The notes beneath the pieces were generated by a model. It had not been told where the DNA came from. It searched no databases and worked only from the letters and a program-made list of their open reading frames with translations. The translations under genes were made by a program, and so were the position numbers. From Natronomonas gomsonensis (lineage in GTDB: Archaea > Halobacteriota > Halobacteria > Halobacteriales > Haloarculaceae): 64,000 nucleotides of DNA. The stretch covers positions 1,302,001 to 1,366,000 of the forward strand of contig NZ_CP101323.1 of assembly GCF_024300825.1 (NCBI RefSeq), given 5' to 3'. Below, in pieces: positions 45,221 through 53,674 of this stretch (position 1 is the first letter of the stretch; every line of letters starts with the position of its first letter).

Positions 45221-45751
45221 ATGATACGCGAGGGACAAACGGGGCCGGATTTCGCACTGCCGGGCGTCGAAGGTGGGTCACCCGACGTGTACGAACTGTT
45301 CAAAGCCATCGAGGCGGGCGACGCCGTGTTGTTGTGGTTCTTTCCCTCGACGTTTCTGCCGACTGCGACGGCGGAGTTGTGTGCGATTCGCGACGCCGGC
45401 TGGCACGGCCACGACGGACTGCAAGTGTGGGGCGTCTCGATGGACAGCATCTACGCATCGGCGGCGTACGCCGATGACTACGACCTCCCTTTGGTCTTAC
45501 TCGGCGACGGCGGCAGTGCCGCGGAGTACTACGGCGTCCGCTACGAGGAGTGGGAAGGCCACTACGGGCCGCCGAAGCGGGCGGCGTTTCTCCTCGGGAG
45601 CGACTGGACCGTCGAGTTCGCGTGGACGACCGACGACGGCTTCGCGCCGAGTGACCCCTCGCCGGTCGAGGCAGTCGCCGAGGTGCTCGGGGAGATGTTT
45701 CCGGACTGCGAGACGGACGTGGCCGCCGACTACGACGCCTACTTCAACTGA
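45221..45751 (+). CDS. Peroxiredoxin-like redoxin lacking the peroxidatic cysteine
   Basis: 176 residues with the AhpC/TSA fold: REGQTGPDFALPGVEGG at the start, LLWFFPSTFLPTATAELCAI at the active site, and KRAAFLLGSDWTVEFAW later. Compared with the usual FFPxAFTPVCTxELC pattern, the catalytic cysteine is alanine and the preceding threonine is leucine, while the later cysteine of ELC is kept. It is therefore unlikely to reduce peroxide by the normal route and may be a binding or regulatory protein. Its 3' end overlaps the convergent PH-domain gene by 13 bases. Confidence 0.8.
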   Translation: MIREGQTGPDFALPGVEGGSPDVYELFKAIEAGDAVLLWFFPSTFLPTATAELCAIRDAGWHGHDGLQVWGVSMDSIYASAAYADDYDLPLVLLGDGGSAAEYYGVRYEEWEGHYGPPKRAAFLLGSDWTVEFAWTTDDGFAPSDPSPVEAVAEVLGEMFPDCETDVAADYDAYFN

Positions 45752-46278
45752 CCGTCGAGTTCCCGGCGGATGGCGCGGAGTTCTTCGCGGACGCTCTGCC
45801 ACTGTTCGAGCGTGCCCGGAATCTCGTCGCTGCGCCCGGCGAGGCGTTCGATGTCGGCCCGAACGTCGTCGGGATCGTAGATGTCGAACAGCCGGAGGTC
45901 GGCGCCGCCAGCGACGTCGACGACGACGCTACCGTAGCCGAACGCCGTTCCGAGGATTCCCTGCGAGGAGGTGCTGTTTTGGACGCGGTCGAGTTCGATG
46001 GTCCGAACGTCGATTCCAAGGATGCCGCTCTTGCGGTACAGCGCGCGGTTCGTGAGGACGAATCGCGTGTTGGTGACCCTGAGGTACGCGTAAATTCCGG
46101 GAACTGGCGCGACGACTAACAGCGCGAGTGCCAGCCGATCGACGACGATTGCCCCGCCAATGGCCGCGGCCACGAGTACGAGGCTGATGGCGACGGCCGG
46201 GGCCGCACGCATCAGCCGCGGGGAAGCCTCCCACTCGACGGCCTCGCCGGCTTCCAGCGACAGCCACGTTTCGGTCAT
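45739..46278 (-). CDS. Membrane-anchored bacterial-type PH-domain protein (second of a pair)
   Basis: 179 residues. Two hydrophobic segments (AAPAVAISLVLVAAAIGGAI and LALALLVVAPVPGIYAYL) precede the bPH domain with NTRFVLTNRALYRKSGILGI and VQNSTSSQGILGTAFGYGSV; a helical tail follows. The layout matches YdbS/YdbT-like proteins. Function is not known; roles at the membrane are assumed. The start overlaps the stop of the paralogous upstream gene in a four-base overlap, so the two likely form a heteromer. Confidence 0.82.
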   Translation of the reverse strand: MTETWLSLEAGEAVEWEASPRLMRAAPAVAISLVLVAAAIGGAIVVDRLALALLVVAPVPGIYAYLRVTNTRFVLTNRALYRKSGILGIDVRTIELDRVQNSTSSQGILGTAFGYGSVVVDVAGGADLRLFDIYDPDDVRADIERLAGRSDEIPGTLEQWQSVREELRAIRRELDGQLK

Positions 46279-46808
46279 TGCTCTTCGAGGGCGGTGCGGA
46301 TGGCCCGGAGTTCCTCGAGGACATCGTCGAGGACCTCGTTTTTGTCGTCGCGGGCGGGCTCTTTGGACTTGACGCGCTTGTTGATGCGTTGCTGTACGTC
46401 GGCGGGGTCGGGGACCGACCGGAACCGCATCTCGACGCCGCTGCCGCCCGCAGTCGAGATGTCGACGTTGCCGTAGCCGAAGTAGCCGCCGATGGCAGAT
46501 TGGCTATAAGAGGTGTTCTGGACCTTATCGAAGCCGATTTTCTGTACGTCACGGGAGAGAATACCGGTCTTCTTGTAGAGGCCGGCGTCGGTGACGACGT
46601 AGTGGGTGTTCTGGTAGGTGAGATATGCGCTGACGAGGATTGGGATACCGATGAGGACGAACGACAGCGGAATCCCGACGACGAGGGCAGGGACGAGGCT
46701 ACTGCGGTGTGGGCGACTCGACCACAGGAGTTCCTCGTCGTCGTCCAGCGTCAGCCACTCGAGCGACGGTGAATCGGAGGCGCTGCCGGCGGTGGAGGCG
46801 GCGGACAT
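46275..46808 (-). CDS. Membrane-anchored bacterial-type PH-domain protein (first of a pair)
   Basis: 177 residues. A charged leader, one hydrophobic hairpin (LVPALVVGIPLSFVLIGIPI) and the bPH domain with NTHYVVTDAGLYKKTGILSR and VQNTSYSQSAIGGYFGYGNV are visible, followed by a basic then acidic helical tail (RINKRVKSKEPARDDKNEVL). Its likeness to the next gene shows an internal duplication. It is the first gene of the pair and the MaoC-type gene lies 51 bases upstream on the same strand. Confidence 0.82.
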   Translation of the reverse strand: MSAASTAGSASDSPSLEWLTLDDDEELLWSSRPHRSSLVPALVVGIPLSFVLIGIPILVSAYLTYQNTHYVVTDAGLYKKTGILSRDVQKIGFDKVQNTSYSQSAIGGYFGYGNVDISTAGGSGVEMRFRSVPDPADVQQRINKRVKSKEPARDDKNEVLDDVLEELRAIRTALEEQ

Positions 46809-46859
46809 ACCCCGCGGTTGTTCGCCCTCCCTGATAAACGCACGCCAGCGCGGATTCCG

Positions 46860-47318
46860 TCACTCCGGTCGCTTCAGCGACAGCGCCGTCCGGTCGAGTT
46901 CACAGACCAGAGTGTCGTCGGGGTCGTCGATTTTGAACACTTCGAGGTGCATCTCGACGATGCCGCGCTCGCCGTCGCTGGTCTCGCGTTTGTCGGTGAC
47001 CGTCGTTTGGGCGTACACCGTATCGCCGTGGAAGACGGGGTTTGGGTGTTCGACGTTGTCGTAGCCGAGGTTGGCGACGATGGTGCCGTCGGTGGTGTCG
47101 GGAACCGACAGCGCGACGGCGAGACTCATCGTGTAGAGCCCGTTGACGAGTCGCTGGCCGAACTGGGTATCGGCCGCGAAGTCGGCATCGAGATGCAGCG
47201 GCTGTTGGTTCATCGTCATATCACAGAAGCCCTGATTGTCCGATTCGCTAATCGTCCGCCGCTTGTCGTGTTCGATGGTCTGTCCCACCTCGAACTCCTC
47301 GTAGTACAGGCCGGGCAT
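46860..47318 (-). CDS. MaoC-family hydratase (mesaconyl-CoA hydratase-like)
   Basis: 152 residues of the hot-dog fold. The hydratase motif is MNQQPLHLDADFAADTQFGQ (catalytic Asp/His region), followed by LVNGLYTMSLAVALSV and NPVFHGDTVYAQTTVTDKRE. This is the (R)-specific enoyl-CoA hydratase family. It is divergent from a CitE-type lyase gene; in haloarchaea such a pair can be the mesaconyl-CoA hydratase and beta-methylmalyl-CoA lyase of the methylaspartate cycle. That assignment rests on context. Confidence 0.82.
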   Translation of the reverse strand: MPGLYYEEFEVGQTIEHDKRRTISESDNQGFCDMTMNQQPLHLDADFAADTQFGQRLVNGLYTMSLAVALSVPDTTDGTIVANLGYDNVEHPNPVFHGDTVYAQTTVTDKRETSDGERGIVEMHLEVFKIDDPDDTLVCELDRTALSLKRPE

Positions 47319-47418
47319 ACGCCCGCTGAAGTGGGCCGCCGACTAAACGATACCGACGGGTTCGGTTCCCAGTGCCCGTGCCGTAGCTATATAGGTGCTG
47401 ACGCCGGAGCGGTCGAAT

Positions 47419-48267
47419 ATGCCCCGCAGGAGCGTGCTGTTTTCACCTGCCGACCAGCCCGCACTAATGCACAAAGCGCCCGGTTCGGGCGCCGACACGG
47501 TCGTCTTCGACCTCGAAGACGCCGTCGCCCCCGGACGGAAAGCCGAGGCCCGCGAGTCGGTCAACGGCGTGTTGACCGACCCGGGGTTCGACCCCGACTG
47601 TGAGGTGTGTCTCCGGGTGAACCCGACGCCGAGCGTCGCCGACGAGGACCTCGCGGTGGCGCTGTCGGGGACTCCCCGTGTCGATTCGGTGATGGTGCCG
47701 AAAGCCGACTCGGCCGCCGGCGTTCGAGAGATGGACGAACTGCTCCGCGAACACGGCTACGACCTGCCGGTCATCGCCCTGTGTGAATCCGCCTCGGGTG
47801 TTCTCCACGCCGAGGAAATCGCCGCCACGCCGGCCGTCGACGCCGTCGCCTTCGGTGCCGAAGACCTCTCGGCCGACATCGGAGCGACCAGAACCGACGA
47901 GGGAACTGAGGTCTCTCACGCCCGCCAACACGTGGTTTTGGCGGCCAGCGCCGCCGGAATCGACGCAATCGACACCGTGTTCACCGACATCGAGGAGACG
48001 GACCGACTCGCCGAGGAGACGCGCTTTGCGGGACAACTGGGCTACGACGGGAAGATGGCCATCCACCCGGCACAGGTGTCGGTCATCAACGAGGCGTTCA
48101 CGCCCGGCGACGAGGAGGTCGAGTGGGCCGAGAGGGTACTGGAGGCCCGCGAAGACGCCGAAGCCGACGGTCGTGGCGTGTTCCGCGTCGACGACGAGAT
48201 GATAGACGCCCCGCTTATCGCCCGTGCCGAACGCATCATGGAGCGACACCGTGCCTCGACGGAATGA
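47419..48267 (+). CDS. HpcH/HpaI-family CoA lyase (CitE, beta-methylmalyl-CoA lyase-like)
   Basis: 282 residues forming a TIM barrel with RRSVLFSPADQPALMHKAPG, VVFDLEDAVAPGRKAEARES (metal-site Asp and Glu), VMVPKADSAAGVREMDELL, VIALCESASGVLHAEEIAA and FGAEDLSADIGATR, then GKMAIHPAQVSVINEAF. It cleaves or forms malyl- or methylmalyl-CoA type esters. The start ATG 47419 gives the family-typical MPRRSVLFSPA. It is divergent from the MaoC hydratase and followed, after 110 bases, by glutamate dehydrogenase. A citramalyl-CoA lyase or malyl-CoA thioesterase role is possible. Confidence 0.86.
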   Translation: MPRRSVLFSPADQPALMHKAPGSGADTVVFDLEDAVAPGRKAEARESVNGVLTDPGFDPDCEVCLRVNPTPSVADEDLAVALSGTPRVDSVMVPKADSAAGVREMDELLREHGYDLPVIALCESASGVLHAEEIAATPAVDAVAFGAEDLSADIGATRTDEGTEVSHARQHVVLAASAAGIDAIDTVFTDIEETDRLAEETRFAGQLGYDGKMAIHPAQVSVINEAFTPGDEEVEWAERVLEAREDAEADGRGVFRVDDEMIDAPLIARAERIMERHRASTE

Positions 48268-48377
48268 GCGGGTAGTCGGAGCGTTCACCCGACTCGTACC
48301 GTTGGACGGTTACGTTCGGTGGCACCTCCAGTAGGTGGTTCGTCACGCTTAAACGGTGACTAACCGAGACATTTGGT

Positions 48378-49634
48378 ATGTCTGAGGATGTCAATCCGTT
48401 CGAGAGCTTCCAAGAACAGCTCGACGACGCCGCGGCTTACGTGGACGTCGACGAGGACACGCTCGAACGCCTGCGAAACCCCGAGCGAGTACTGGAGACG
48501 AACCTCTCCGTCGAGCTAGACGACGGTTCCATCGGCGTGTTTCGAGCCTACCGCTCGCAGTTCAACGGCGACCGCGGGCCGTACAAGGGCGGCATCCGCT
48601 ATCATCCGGGCGTCAGCCGCGACGAGGTGAAGGCGCTGTCGGGGTGGATGGTGTACAAGTGTGCGACCGTCGACATCCCCTACGGCGGTGGGAAGGGCGG
48701 CATCGTCATCGACCCACGGGAGTACTCGACGGCCGAACTCGAACGCATCACCCGGTCGTACGCGAAGGAGCTCCGACCGCTCATCGGCGAGGACCGCGAC
48801 ATCCCCGCACCCGACGTAAACACCGGCCAACAGGAGATGAACTGGCTGAAAGACACCTACGAGACGCTCGAAAACACGACGGCGCCGGGCGTCGTCACGG
48901 GGAAAGCCATCGAATCAGGTGGCTCCCGTGGACGCGTCGAAGCGACCGGCCGCTCGACGATGCTCACCGCTCGTGAGGCGTTCGACTACCTCGGCAAACA
49001 GATGACCGGCGCGACCGTCGCCGTCCAAGGGTACGGCAACGCCGGCAGCGTCGCTGCGCGCCTCTTGGAAGCGGACCTCGGCGCCAACGTCGTGGCGGTG
49101 TCGGACTCTTCAGGTGCGGTGTACGACCCGACGGGACTCGACGCCGAGGCGGTCAAGGAGCACAAACTCGAAACCGGGTCGGTCACCGGCTACGGCGACG
49201 TCGAGGAGTTGACCAACGAGGAACTGTTGACGCTGGACGTGGACCTCTTGGTGCCGGCGGCACTGGAGAACGCTATCGACGCCGACCTCGCCGAGGAGGT
49301 CAGCGCGGACGTCATCGTCGAGGCCGCCAACGGTCCGCTGACGCCCGACGCCGACGACGTTCTCACCGAGCGTGGCATCCACGTGCTCCCCGACATTCTC
49401 GCCAACGCCGGCGGCGTCACCGTCTCGTACTTCGAGTGGGTCCAGAACCGACAGCGGTTCTACTGGACCGAAGAGAAGGTCAACAACGAACTCGAACGGC
49501 ACATCGTCGAGGCGTTCGAGGGGCTCATCGACTGTTACGAGGAATTCGAAACCCCGAACTTCCGGACGGCAGCCTACGTCGTCGCGCTCCGTCGCGTGCT
49601 GACCGCCTACGAGGAAGGCGGCACGTGGCCGTAG
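48378..49634 (+). CDS. gdh: NAD(P)-dependent glutamate dehydrogenase
   Basis: 418 residues, full length for a hexameric Glu/Leu/Phe/Val dehydrogenase. The substrate lysines lie in [20 protein letters not shown] and [13 protein letters not shown], the catalytic aspartate in [17 protein letters not shown], and the nucleotide site in [20 protein letters not shown]. It interconverts glutamate and 2-oxoglutarate plus ammonia. GCTTAAAC at 48347-48354 is at leaderless TATA distance. Beside MaoC and CitE it could feed glutamate to the methylaspartate cycle. Cofactor preference cannot be stated with certainty. Confidence 0.92.
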   Translation: MSEDVNPFESFQEQLDDAAAYVDVDEDTLERLRNPERVLETNLSVELDDGSIGVFRAYRSQFNGDRGPYKGGIRYHPGVSRDEVKALSGWMVYKCATVDIPYGGGKGGIVIDPREYSTAELERITRSYAKELRPLIGEDRDIPAPDVNTGQQEMNWLKDTYETLENTTAPGVVTGKAIESGGSRGRVEATGRSTMLTAREAFDYLGKQMTGATVAVQGYGNAGSVAARLLEADLGANVVAVSDSSGAVYDPTGLDAEAVKEHKLETGSVTGYGDVEELTNEELLTLDVDLLVPAALENAIDADLAEEVSADVIVEAANGPLTPDADDVLTERGIHVLPDILANAGGVTVSYFEWVQNRQRFYWTEEKVNNELERHIVEAFEGLIDCYEEFETPNFRTAAYVVALRRVLTAYEEGGTWP

Positions 49635-49687
49635 CGATATAACGGCACTCCGTCCGTGTATCGACGGCGGAAACGGCCAATCAAGTT

Positions 49688-49716
49688 ATACGTGTATGAC
49701 AATAACACACACGTAT
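49688..49716. promoter_or_regulatory. Inverted repeat spanning TATA box to start codon of the P450 gene
   Basis: ATACGTGT and its exact complement ACACGTAT are separated by 13 bases. The left arm overlaps a TTATA element about 27 bases before the start and the right arm overlaps the first two bases of the ATG. A protein bound here would cover the whole core promoter, so it is a candidate operator for the P450 gene. Confidence 0.5.
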
Positions 49717-51328
49717 GAGCATCCTCAACCCGGGTGGGGATGGGCCACAGCACGGCCCGACGCTGACGGAACTCGTCGAATTTCTGCCGGCGCTCGTCAA
49801 CGACGACCCGGTCGTCGTTGCGGCGGCGCTCCGTGACCGATACGGCGACGTGGTTCGCGTCCCGCCGCTACATCCCGCGCTCGATTCCGGGGTGTACCTG
49901 CTTTCGAACCCCGAAGACGTCCAGTCGGTGCTGCAATCCGACCCTTCCGATTTCCGGGCACTCGACGTTCCCGGTTCGCGGGACTTCAGCCGCGTCGTCC
50001 GCAACAGCATCGTCAGTCTCCACGCCGACAGCGAGGAAGGGTCGTGGGTCGAACGCCTTCGACTCGTCGGCCCGGAGTTCGCCGAAGAGCAGGCACAGAG
50101 CCACGTCCCCGAGTTGGCGGAGACGACGCTTTCGACGCTCGGGGAGTTCGCCGATGGCCTCCCGGGGCAGGTGAGTTCCGGCGACCCGAGTACGGTTCCC
50201 GAGCCCGCTCGCATCTGGGCGGCCGGCACCGACGGCGTCCGCCTGCTGCCGGCGATGCGGCGACTCACGTTGCGGCTCCTCGGCGTCTCGCTTTTCGGCC
50301 CCGATATGCGCGCCCACGAGGTCGAAGTCATCGACGCCGTGGCGACCCTGCGGGCGCTGTTCAAACGCCGACAACTCCACCTCGTCACCAGTTACGCGAC
50401 CCGACAACTCCCCGACCGGCTGTCGCTGCCGTCGTGGATTCATCGGCCGCTGGGATTCGACCCACACATCGAGTTGACGGGTCGCCACGAGAGACGGACC
50501 GAGGCCGCCGTCGAGACGCTGCAGTCGGCGGCAACCGACGTGGTCGCCCGCCGCCAGCGCACGCCGCTGGTGTTCGACGACGCCCTCGGCGAGTGGCTCC
50601 GCCGCCGGGACCCCGTGACCGGCGAGCACATCCCCCCGGAGGCGCTCCGACAGGAGGTGATGGGGTTGCTCATCGCCGGCCACGCGACGATGAGCGCCGG
50701 GCTGACGTGGGCGTTGTACCTGCTCGCGGCTCGTCCGGAGGCCCAGCAGCGAATCCACGAGGAGGCACGTGCGACCGCGCTGCTTTCCGGTCCCGACGCA
50801 CTCGACGACCACGACCTTCCGGACGGTCCCGAAGCGGCCTGCCACCCCGTCAACGGGCCGCGGTTCCTCGAATCGGTCCCGTACACGCGACGGGTCTGGA
50901 AGGAAACCTTGCGGCTGTACCCGTCGTTGCCCATCTTCGGACGGACCGCGAAAACGGACGTGACCTTCGGCGACGCCGAGGTCGACGCCGGCAGTCACGT
51001 CCTCGTGAGTCCGTACGTCGTCCACCGGGACCCCGAACTGTGGGACGACCCCGAGACGTTCGACCCCTCGCGATTCGAGGACGACGCCGACCGCCACGAG
51101 TTCGCGTACTTCCCCTTTTCCGGCGGCCGCCACGCCTGCCTCGGGGAAGCCATCGCGACGACGGAAGCGGCGACCGTCCTCGCGACGACGCTCGCGACCC
51201 ACCGCGTCGAGTTCGCCGGCCCCGGCGCCGAAAACCCCCACGAGGCACCCGACGTCGGCGTCGACTCCGCAATCAACCTCCAACCCGACCGGGACATCGT
51301 CGTCCGGTTCGTTCCGCGAGAGGTCTGA
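49715..51328 (+). CDS. Cytochrome P450
   Basis: 537 residues, longer than most bacterial P450s. The heme-binding cysteine lies in YFPFSGGRHACLGEAIATTE (about residue 475) and the ExxR pair in WKETLRLYPSLPIFGRTAK. The I-helix motif reads IAGHATMSAGLTWALYLLAA, with alanine where the acidic residue of the acid-alcohol pair usually stands. There is no signal peptide, so it is cytosolic and depends on ferredoxin partners elsewhere. The inserts PDALDDHDLPDGPEAACHPV and acidic patches explain the length. The substrate is unknown. mvaD follows 67 bases later on the same strand. Confidence 0.9.
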   Translation: MSILNPGGDGPQHGPTLTELVEFLPALVNDDPVVVAAALRDRYGDVVRVPPLHPALDSGVYLLSNPEDVQSVLQSDPSDFRALDVPGSRDFSRVVRNSIVSLHADSEEGSWVERLRLVGPEFAEEQAQSHVPELAETTLSTLGEFADGLPGQVSSGDPSTVPEPARIWAAGTDGVRLLPAMRRLTLRLLGVSLFGPDMRAHEVEVIDAVATLRALFKRRQLHLVTSYATRQLPDRLSLPSWIHRPLGFDPHIELTGRHERRTEAAVETLQSAATDVVARRQRTPLVFDDALGEWLRRRDPVTGEHIPPEALRQEVMGLLIAGHATMSAGLTWALYLLAARPEAQQRIHEEARATALLSGPDALDDHDLPDGPEAACHPVNGPRFLESVPYTRRVWKETLRLYPSLPIFGRTAKTDVTFGDAEVDAGSHVLVSPYVVHRDPELWDDPETFDPSRFEDDADRHEFAYFPFSGGRHACLGEAIATTEAATVLATTLATHRVEFAGPGAENPHEAPDVGVDSAINLQPDRDIVVRFVPREV

Positions 51329-51395
51329 CCCTCTCGATGGGGCGTCGAAACCGGCGGAGCGAAACTGCAAAGACGCGGCCCACGGAGTTCCGAAC

Positions 51396-52367
51396 ATGAA
51401 GGCGACCGCGAAGGCCCACCCGATTCAGGGACTCGTGAAGTACCACGGGATGCGCGACGAGGAGTTGCGACTCCCGTATCACGACTCCATCTCCGTCTGT
51501 ACCGCGCCGAGTCACTCCAAGACCACCGCCGAGTTCGACCCCTCGCTGTCGGAAGACGTCTACGTCATCGACGGCGAGGAAGTCGACGGCCGTGGCGCCG
51601 AACGCATCGAGGCCGTCGTCGACCACGTCCGGGAGTTGGCCGGATTCGACCACCGGGTTCGCTTCGAATCGGTCAACGACTTCCCGACGAACATCGGCTT
51701 CGGGTCGTCGTCCTCGGGCTTTGCCGCCGCCGCCGTCGCGCTGTGTACCGCCGCCGACCTCGGGATGACACGGCCGGAGATGTCGACGGTCGCCCGCCGT
51801 GGCTCCTCCTCTGCGGCACGGGCGGTCACCGGCGCGTTCTCGCATCTCCGAACGGGACTGGACGACGAGGACTGCCGCTCCGAGCGCATCGAGACCGACC
51901 TCGAAGACGACCTCCGCATCATCGCCGCCGAGATTCCGGCGTTCAAACACACCGAGGAGGCCCACAAGGAGGCCGCCGACAGCCACATGTTCGAGGCGCG
52001 GATGGCCCACATCCACGGCCAAATCGCGGAGATGCGACACGCCCTCCGCGAGGGGAACTTCGATGACGCCTTCGAGTTGGCCGAACACGACTCGCTGTCG
52101 CTTGCGGCGACGACGATGACCGGCCCCGCCGGGTGGGTGTACTGGAAACCCGAGACGCTGGAGGTGTTCGAGACGGTTCGAGAACTCCGGGACGATGGCA
52201 TCCCCGTCTACTTCTCGACGGACACTGGTGCGTCGGTGTACGTCAACACGACCGCAGCCTACGTCGAGGAGGTCGAAAACGCCATCGAAACGTTGGGCAT
52301 CGACACCCGTCGATGGGGCGTCGGCGGCCCCGCCCAAGTGCTCGACGAGAGCGAAGCGCTGTTCTGA
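51396..52367 (+). CDS. mvaD: (Phospho)mevalonate decarboxylase, GHMP family
   Basis: 323 residues. KATAKAHPIQGLVKYHGMRD opens the protein, the GHMP phosphate loop is NDFPTNIGFGSSSSGFAAAA, and STDTGASVYVN with the C-terminal GVGGPAQVL complete the family. In haloarchaea the orthologue decarboxylates mevalonate 5-phosphate to isopentenyl phosphate, which isopentenyl phosphate kinase then activates (established for Haloferax volcanii). The product feeds the archaeal lipid pathway that also uses the DGGGP synthase at 57274. Confidence 0.92.
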   Translation: MKATAKAHPIQGLVKYHGMRDEELRLPYHDSISVCTAPSHSKTTAEFDPSLSEDVYVIDGEEVDGRGAERIEAVVDHVRELAGFDHRVRFESVNDFPTNIGFGSSSSGFAAAAVALCTAADLGMTRPEMSTVARRGSSSAARAVTGAFSHLRTGLDDEDCRSERIETDLEDDLRIIAAEIPAFKHTEEAHKEAADSHMFEARMAHIHGQIAEMRHALREGNFDDAFELAEHDSLSLAATTMTGPAGWVYWKPETLEVFETVRELRDDGIPVYFSTDTGASVYVNTTAAYVEEVENAIETLGIDTRRWGVGGPAQVLDESEALF

Positions 52368-52420
52368 CCTCCGACAGCAAATATTGCAGCAGTCGCTCTA
52401 TAACGTCGGATTACTCGGAA

Positions 52421-52429
52421 AAATTTAAT
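52421..52429 (+). promoter_or_regulatory. TATA element of the 32-codon membrane gene
   Basis: AAATTTAAT is centred about 28 bases before the ATG at 52454, in a locally AT-rich gap. The distance is that expected for a haloarchaeal leaderless transcript and supports the small gene that follows. Confidence 0.5.
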
Positions 52430-52453
52430 TGGGAGAATCGAAGATAGTCGGAT

Positions 52454-52552
52454 ATGGACCCGATAGCCACAACCGGTATCGTGATGGGAGGGGTGTTCGC
52501 AGTCGTGTTGTGGTTCCTCGTCCGGCCGCTGTTGTTCGGCCCGGCGCCGTGA
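52454..52552 (+). CDS. Putative 32-residue single-pass membrane protein
   Basis: The frame encodes MDPIATTGIVMGGVFAVVLW and ends FLVRPLLFGPAP, with one hydrophobic segment and a single arginine after it. A good TATA element lies at leaderless distance. The next gene, also a small membrane protein, starts 31 bases downstream, so the two may be expressed together. No family is recognised. It is too short for composition tests to be decisive. Confidence 0.5.
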   Translation: MDPIATTGIVMGGVFAVVLWFLVRPLLFGPAP

Positions 52553-52583
52553 CCTTTTAGCCGGCCCTCCCCGGAGAGGACGT

Positions 52584-52820
52584 ATGGCCAGCGACGGCAA
52601 CGCCCTCGAACGACTCGGCGAGTACATCCTCGAAAACCGCGGCGGCATCGTCACCGACCTCGTCTTCGCCGTCGTGTGGGTGACGCTCGTGACGGTCATC
52701 TTCCGGTTCGTCGACGGCCCCGACTGGGCGTACTACCTCCTGATGGTCGCCGGCGTCGTCGCCTACTACGGCTTCTTTCTCTCGCTGGAAGTCGCCTTGG
52801 CATCGGCCGATGAGCGCTGA
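52584..52820 (+). CDS. Small membrane protein with two segments
   Basis: 78 residues. An amphipathic start (GNALERLGEYILENRGG) is followed by two hydrophobic segments, IVTDLVFAVVWVTLVTVIFR and WAYYLLMVAGVVAYYGFFL, with a short acidic tail. I recall similar small haloarchaeal membrane proteins but no function. It follows the 32-residue membrane protein closely on the same strand and has TTTTAG about 28 bases before its ATG. Confidence 0.7.
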   Translation: MASDGNALERLGEYILENRGGIVTDLVFAVVWVTLVTVIFRFVDGPDWAYYLLMVAGVVAYYGFFLSLEVALASADER

Positions 52821-52882
52821 TTCGATCGCCTGAACCCCGAACCGGGGCAGGCCTATTTGTGGGCGAGCGCCGTAGTCGGCGT

Positions 52883-53614
52883 ATGACCCATCGACTCGTC
52901 GTTCCCTTCGAGTTGCCGGACCCCCAGCCGGTGTCGTCGGTGTTGGTCGAGGCGCTTGCGTCCCTCGACATCGTCGTGTTCGGCCACTACGGGCTGCCGG
53001 AACAGACCCCGCCAGCGGTCGCACGCGAACAGTTCGAAGCGGAGGCCAAAGAGCAACTGGCGGCGGTGGCAGAGCCCTTCGAGGCCGCGGGTGCATCGGT
53101 CACGATACGACTCGTCTTCGGGCGGGACCGCGGAAAGGCAATCGACCAAATCGCCATCGAGGAAAACTGCGACGGGGAGTTGGACCCGGCACCGACCGAC
53201 CGCGTCGAGCGCATCCTCGTACCCATCCCGAATACGGGCAACGTCGACCGACTCACCTCGTTCGTGACGGTGTTCGCCGAGGGACACGACCCGTCGGTGA
53301 CGCTACTGCACGTCGTCGAGGGCGAGGGAACCGACGCCGACGGCGAAGCCGTAGTCGCGGACGGCCGCGAGCTGATGGTCGACCACGGCATCGACCCCGA
53401 CACCGTCGACACTCGCGTCGTCACCGATACCGACCACGACGCGGTGATTCTCGATACCGCCGCCGACTACGACGCCGTCGTCATGGGCGAAGCCACCCCG
53501 AAGACCGCGGACCGAATCTTCGGGACGCTGGCCGACAAAATCGTAAACCGGGCCGGTAAACCGGTCGTGGTCGTCCGCCGGAACCACGCCGAAGACGACG
53601 ACGGGTCGGCGTGA
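52883..53614 (+). CDS. Universal stress protein (UspA family)
   Basis: About 243 residues from ATG 52883 (MTHRLVVPFELPDPQPVSSV). The second half is a typical UspA domain, ILVPIPNTGNVDRLTSFVTV, ATPKTADRIFGTLADKIVNR and AGKPVVVVRRN. The GxxGxxxxxxGS ATP loop reads GEATPKTADRIFGTLA and is degenerate, so it may not bind ATP. The first half looks like a diverged Usp copy. It lies 60 bases upstream of an APC permease; such pairs are common in haloarchaea and the Usp is thought to regulate the transporter. Confidence 0.83.
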   Translation: MTHRLVVPFELPDPQPVSSVLVEALASLDIVVFGHYGLPEQTPPAVAREQFEAEAKEQLAAVAEPFEAAGASVTIRLVFGRDRGKAIDQIAIEENCDGELDPAPTDRVERILVPIPNTGNVDRLTSFVTVFAEGHDPSVTLLHVVEGEGTDADGEAVVADGRELMVDHGIDPDTVDTRVVTDTDHDAVILDTAADYDAVVMGEATPKTADRIFGTLADKIVNRAGKPVVVVRRNHAEDDDGSA

Positions 53615-53674
53615 GTGCCTGCCAGCGCGGGGGAAGGGCTGAAGTTCGTCGGCCGCGCGGGATAGCATAGACCG

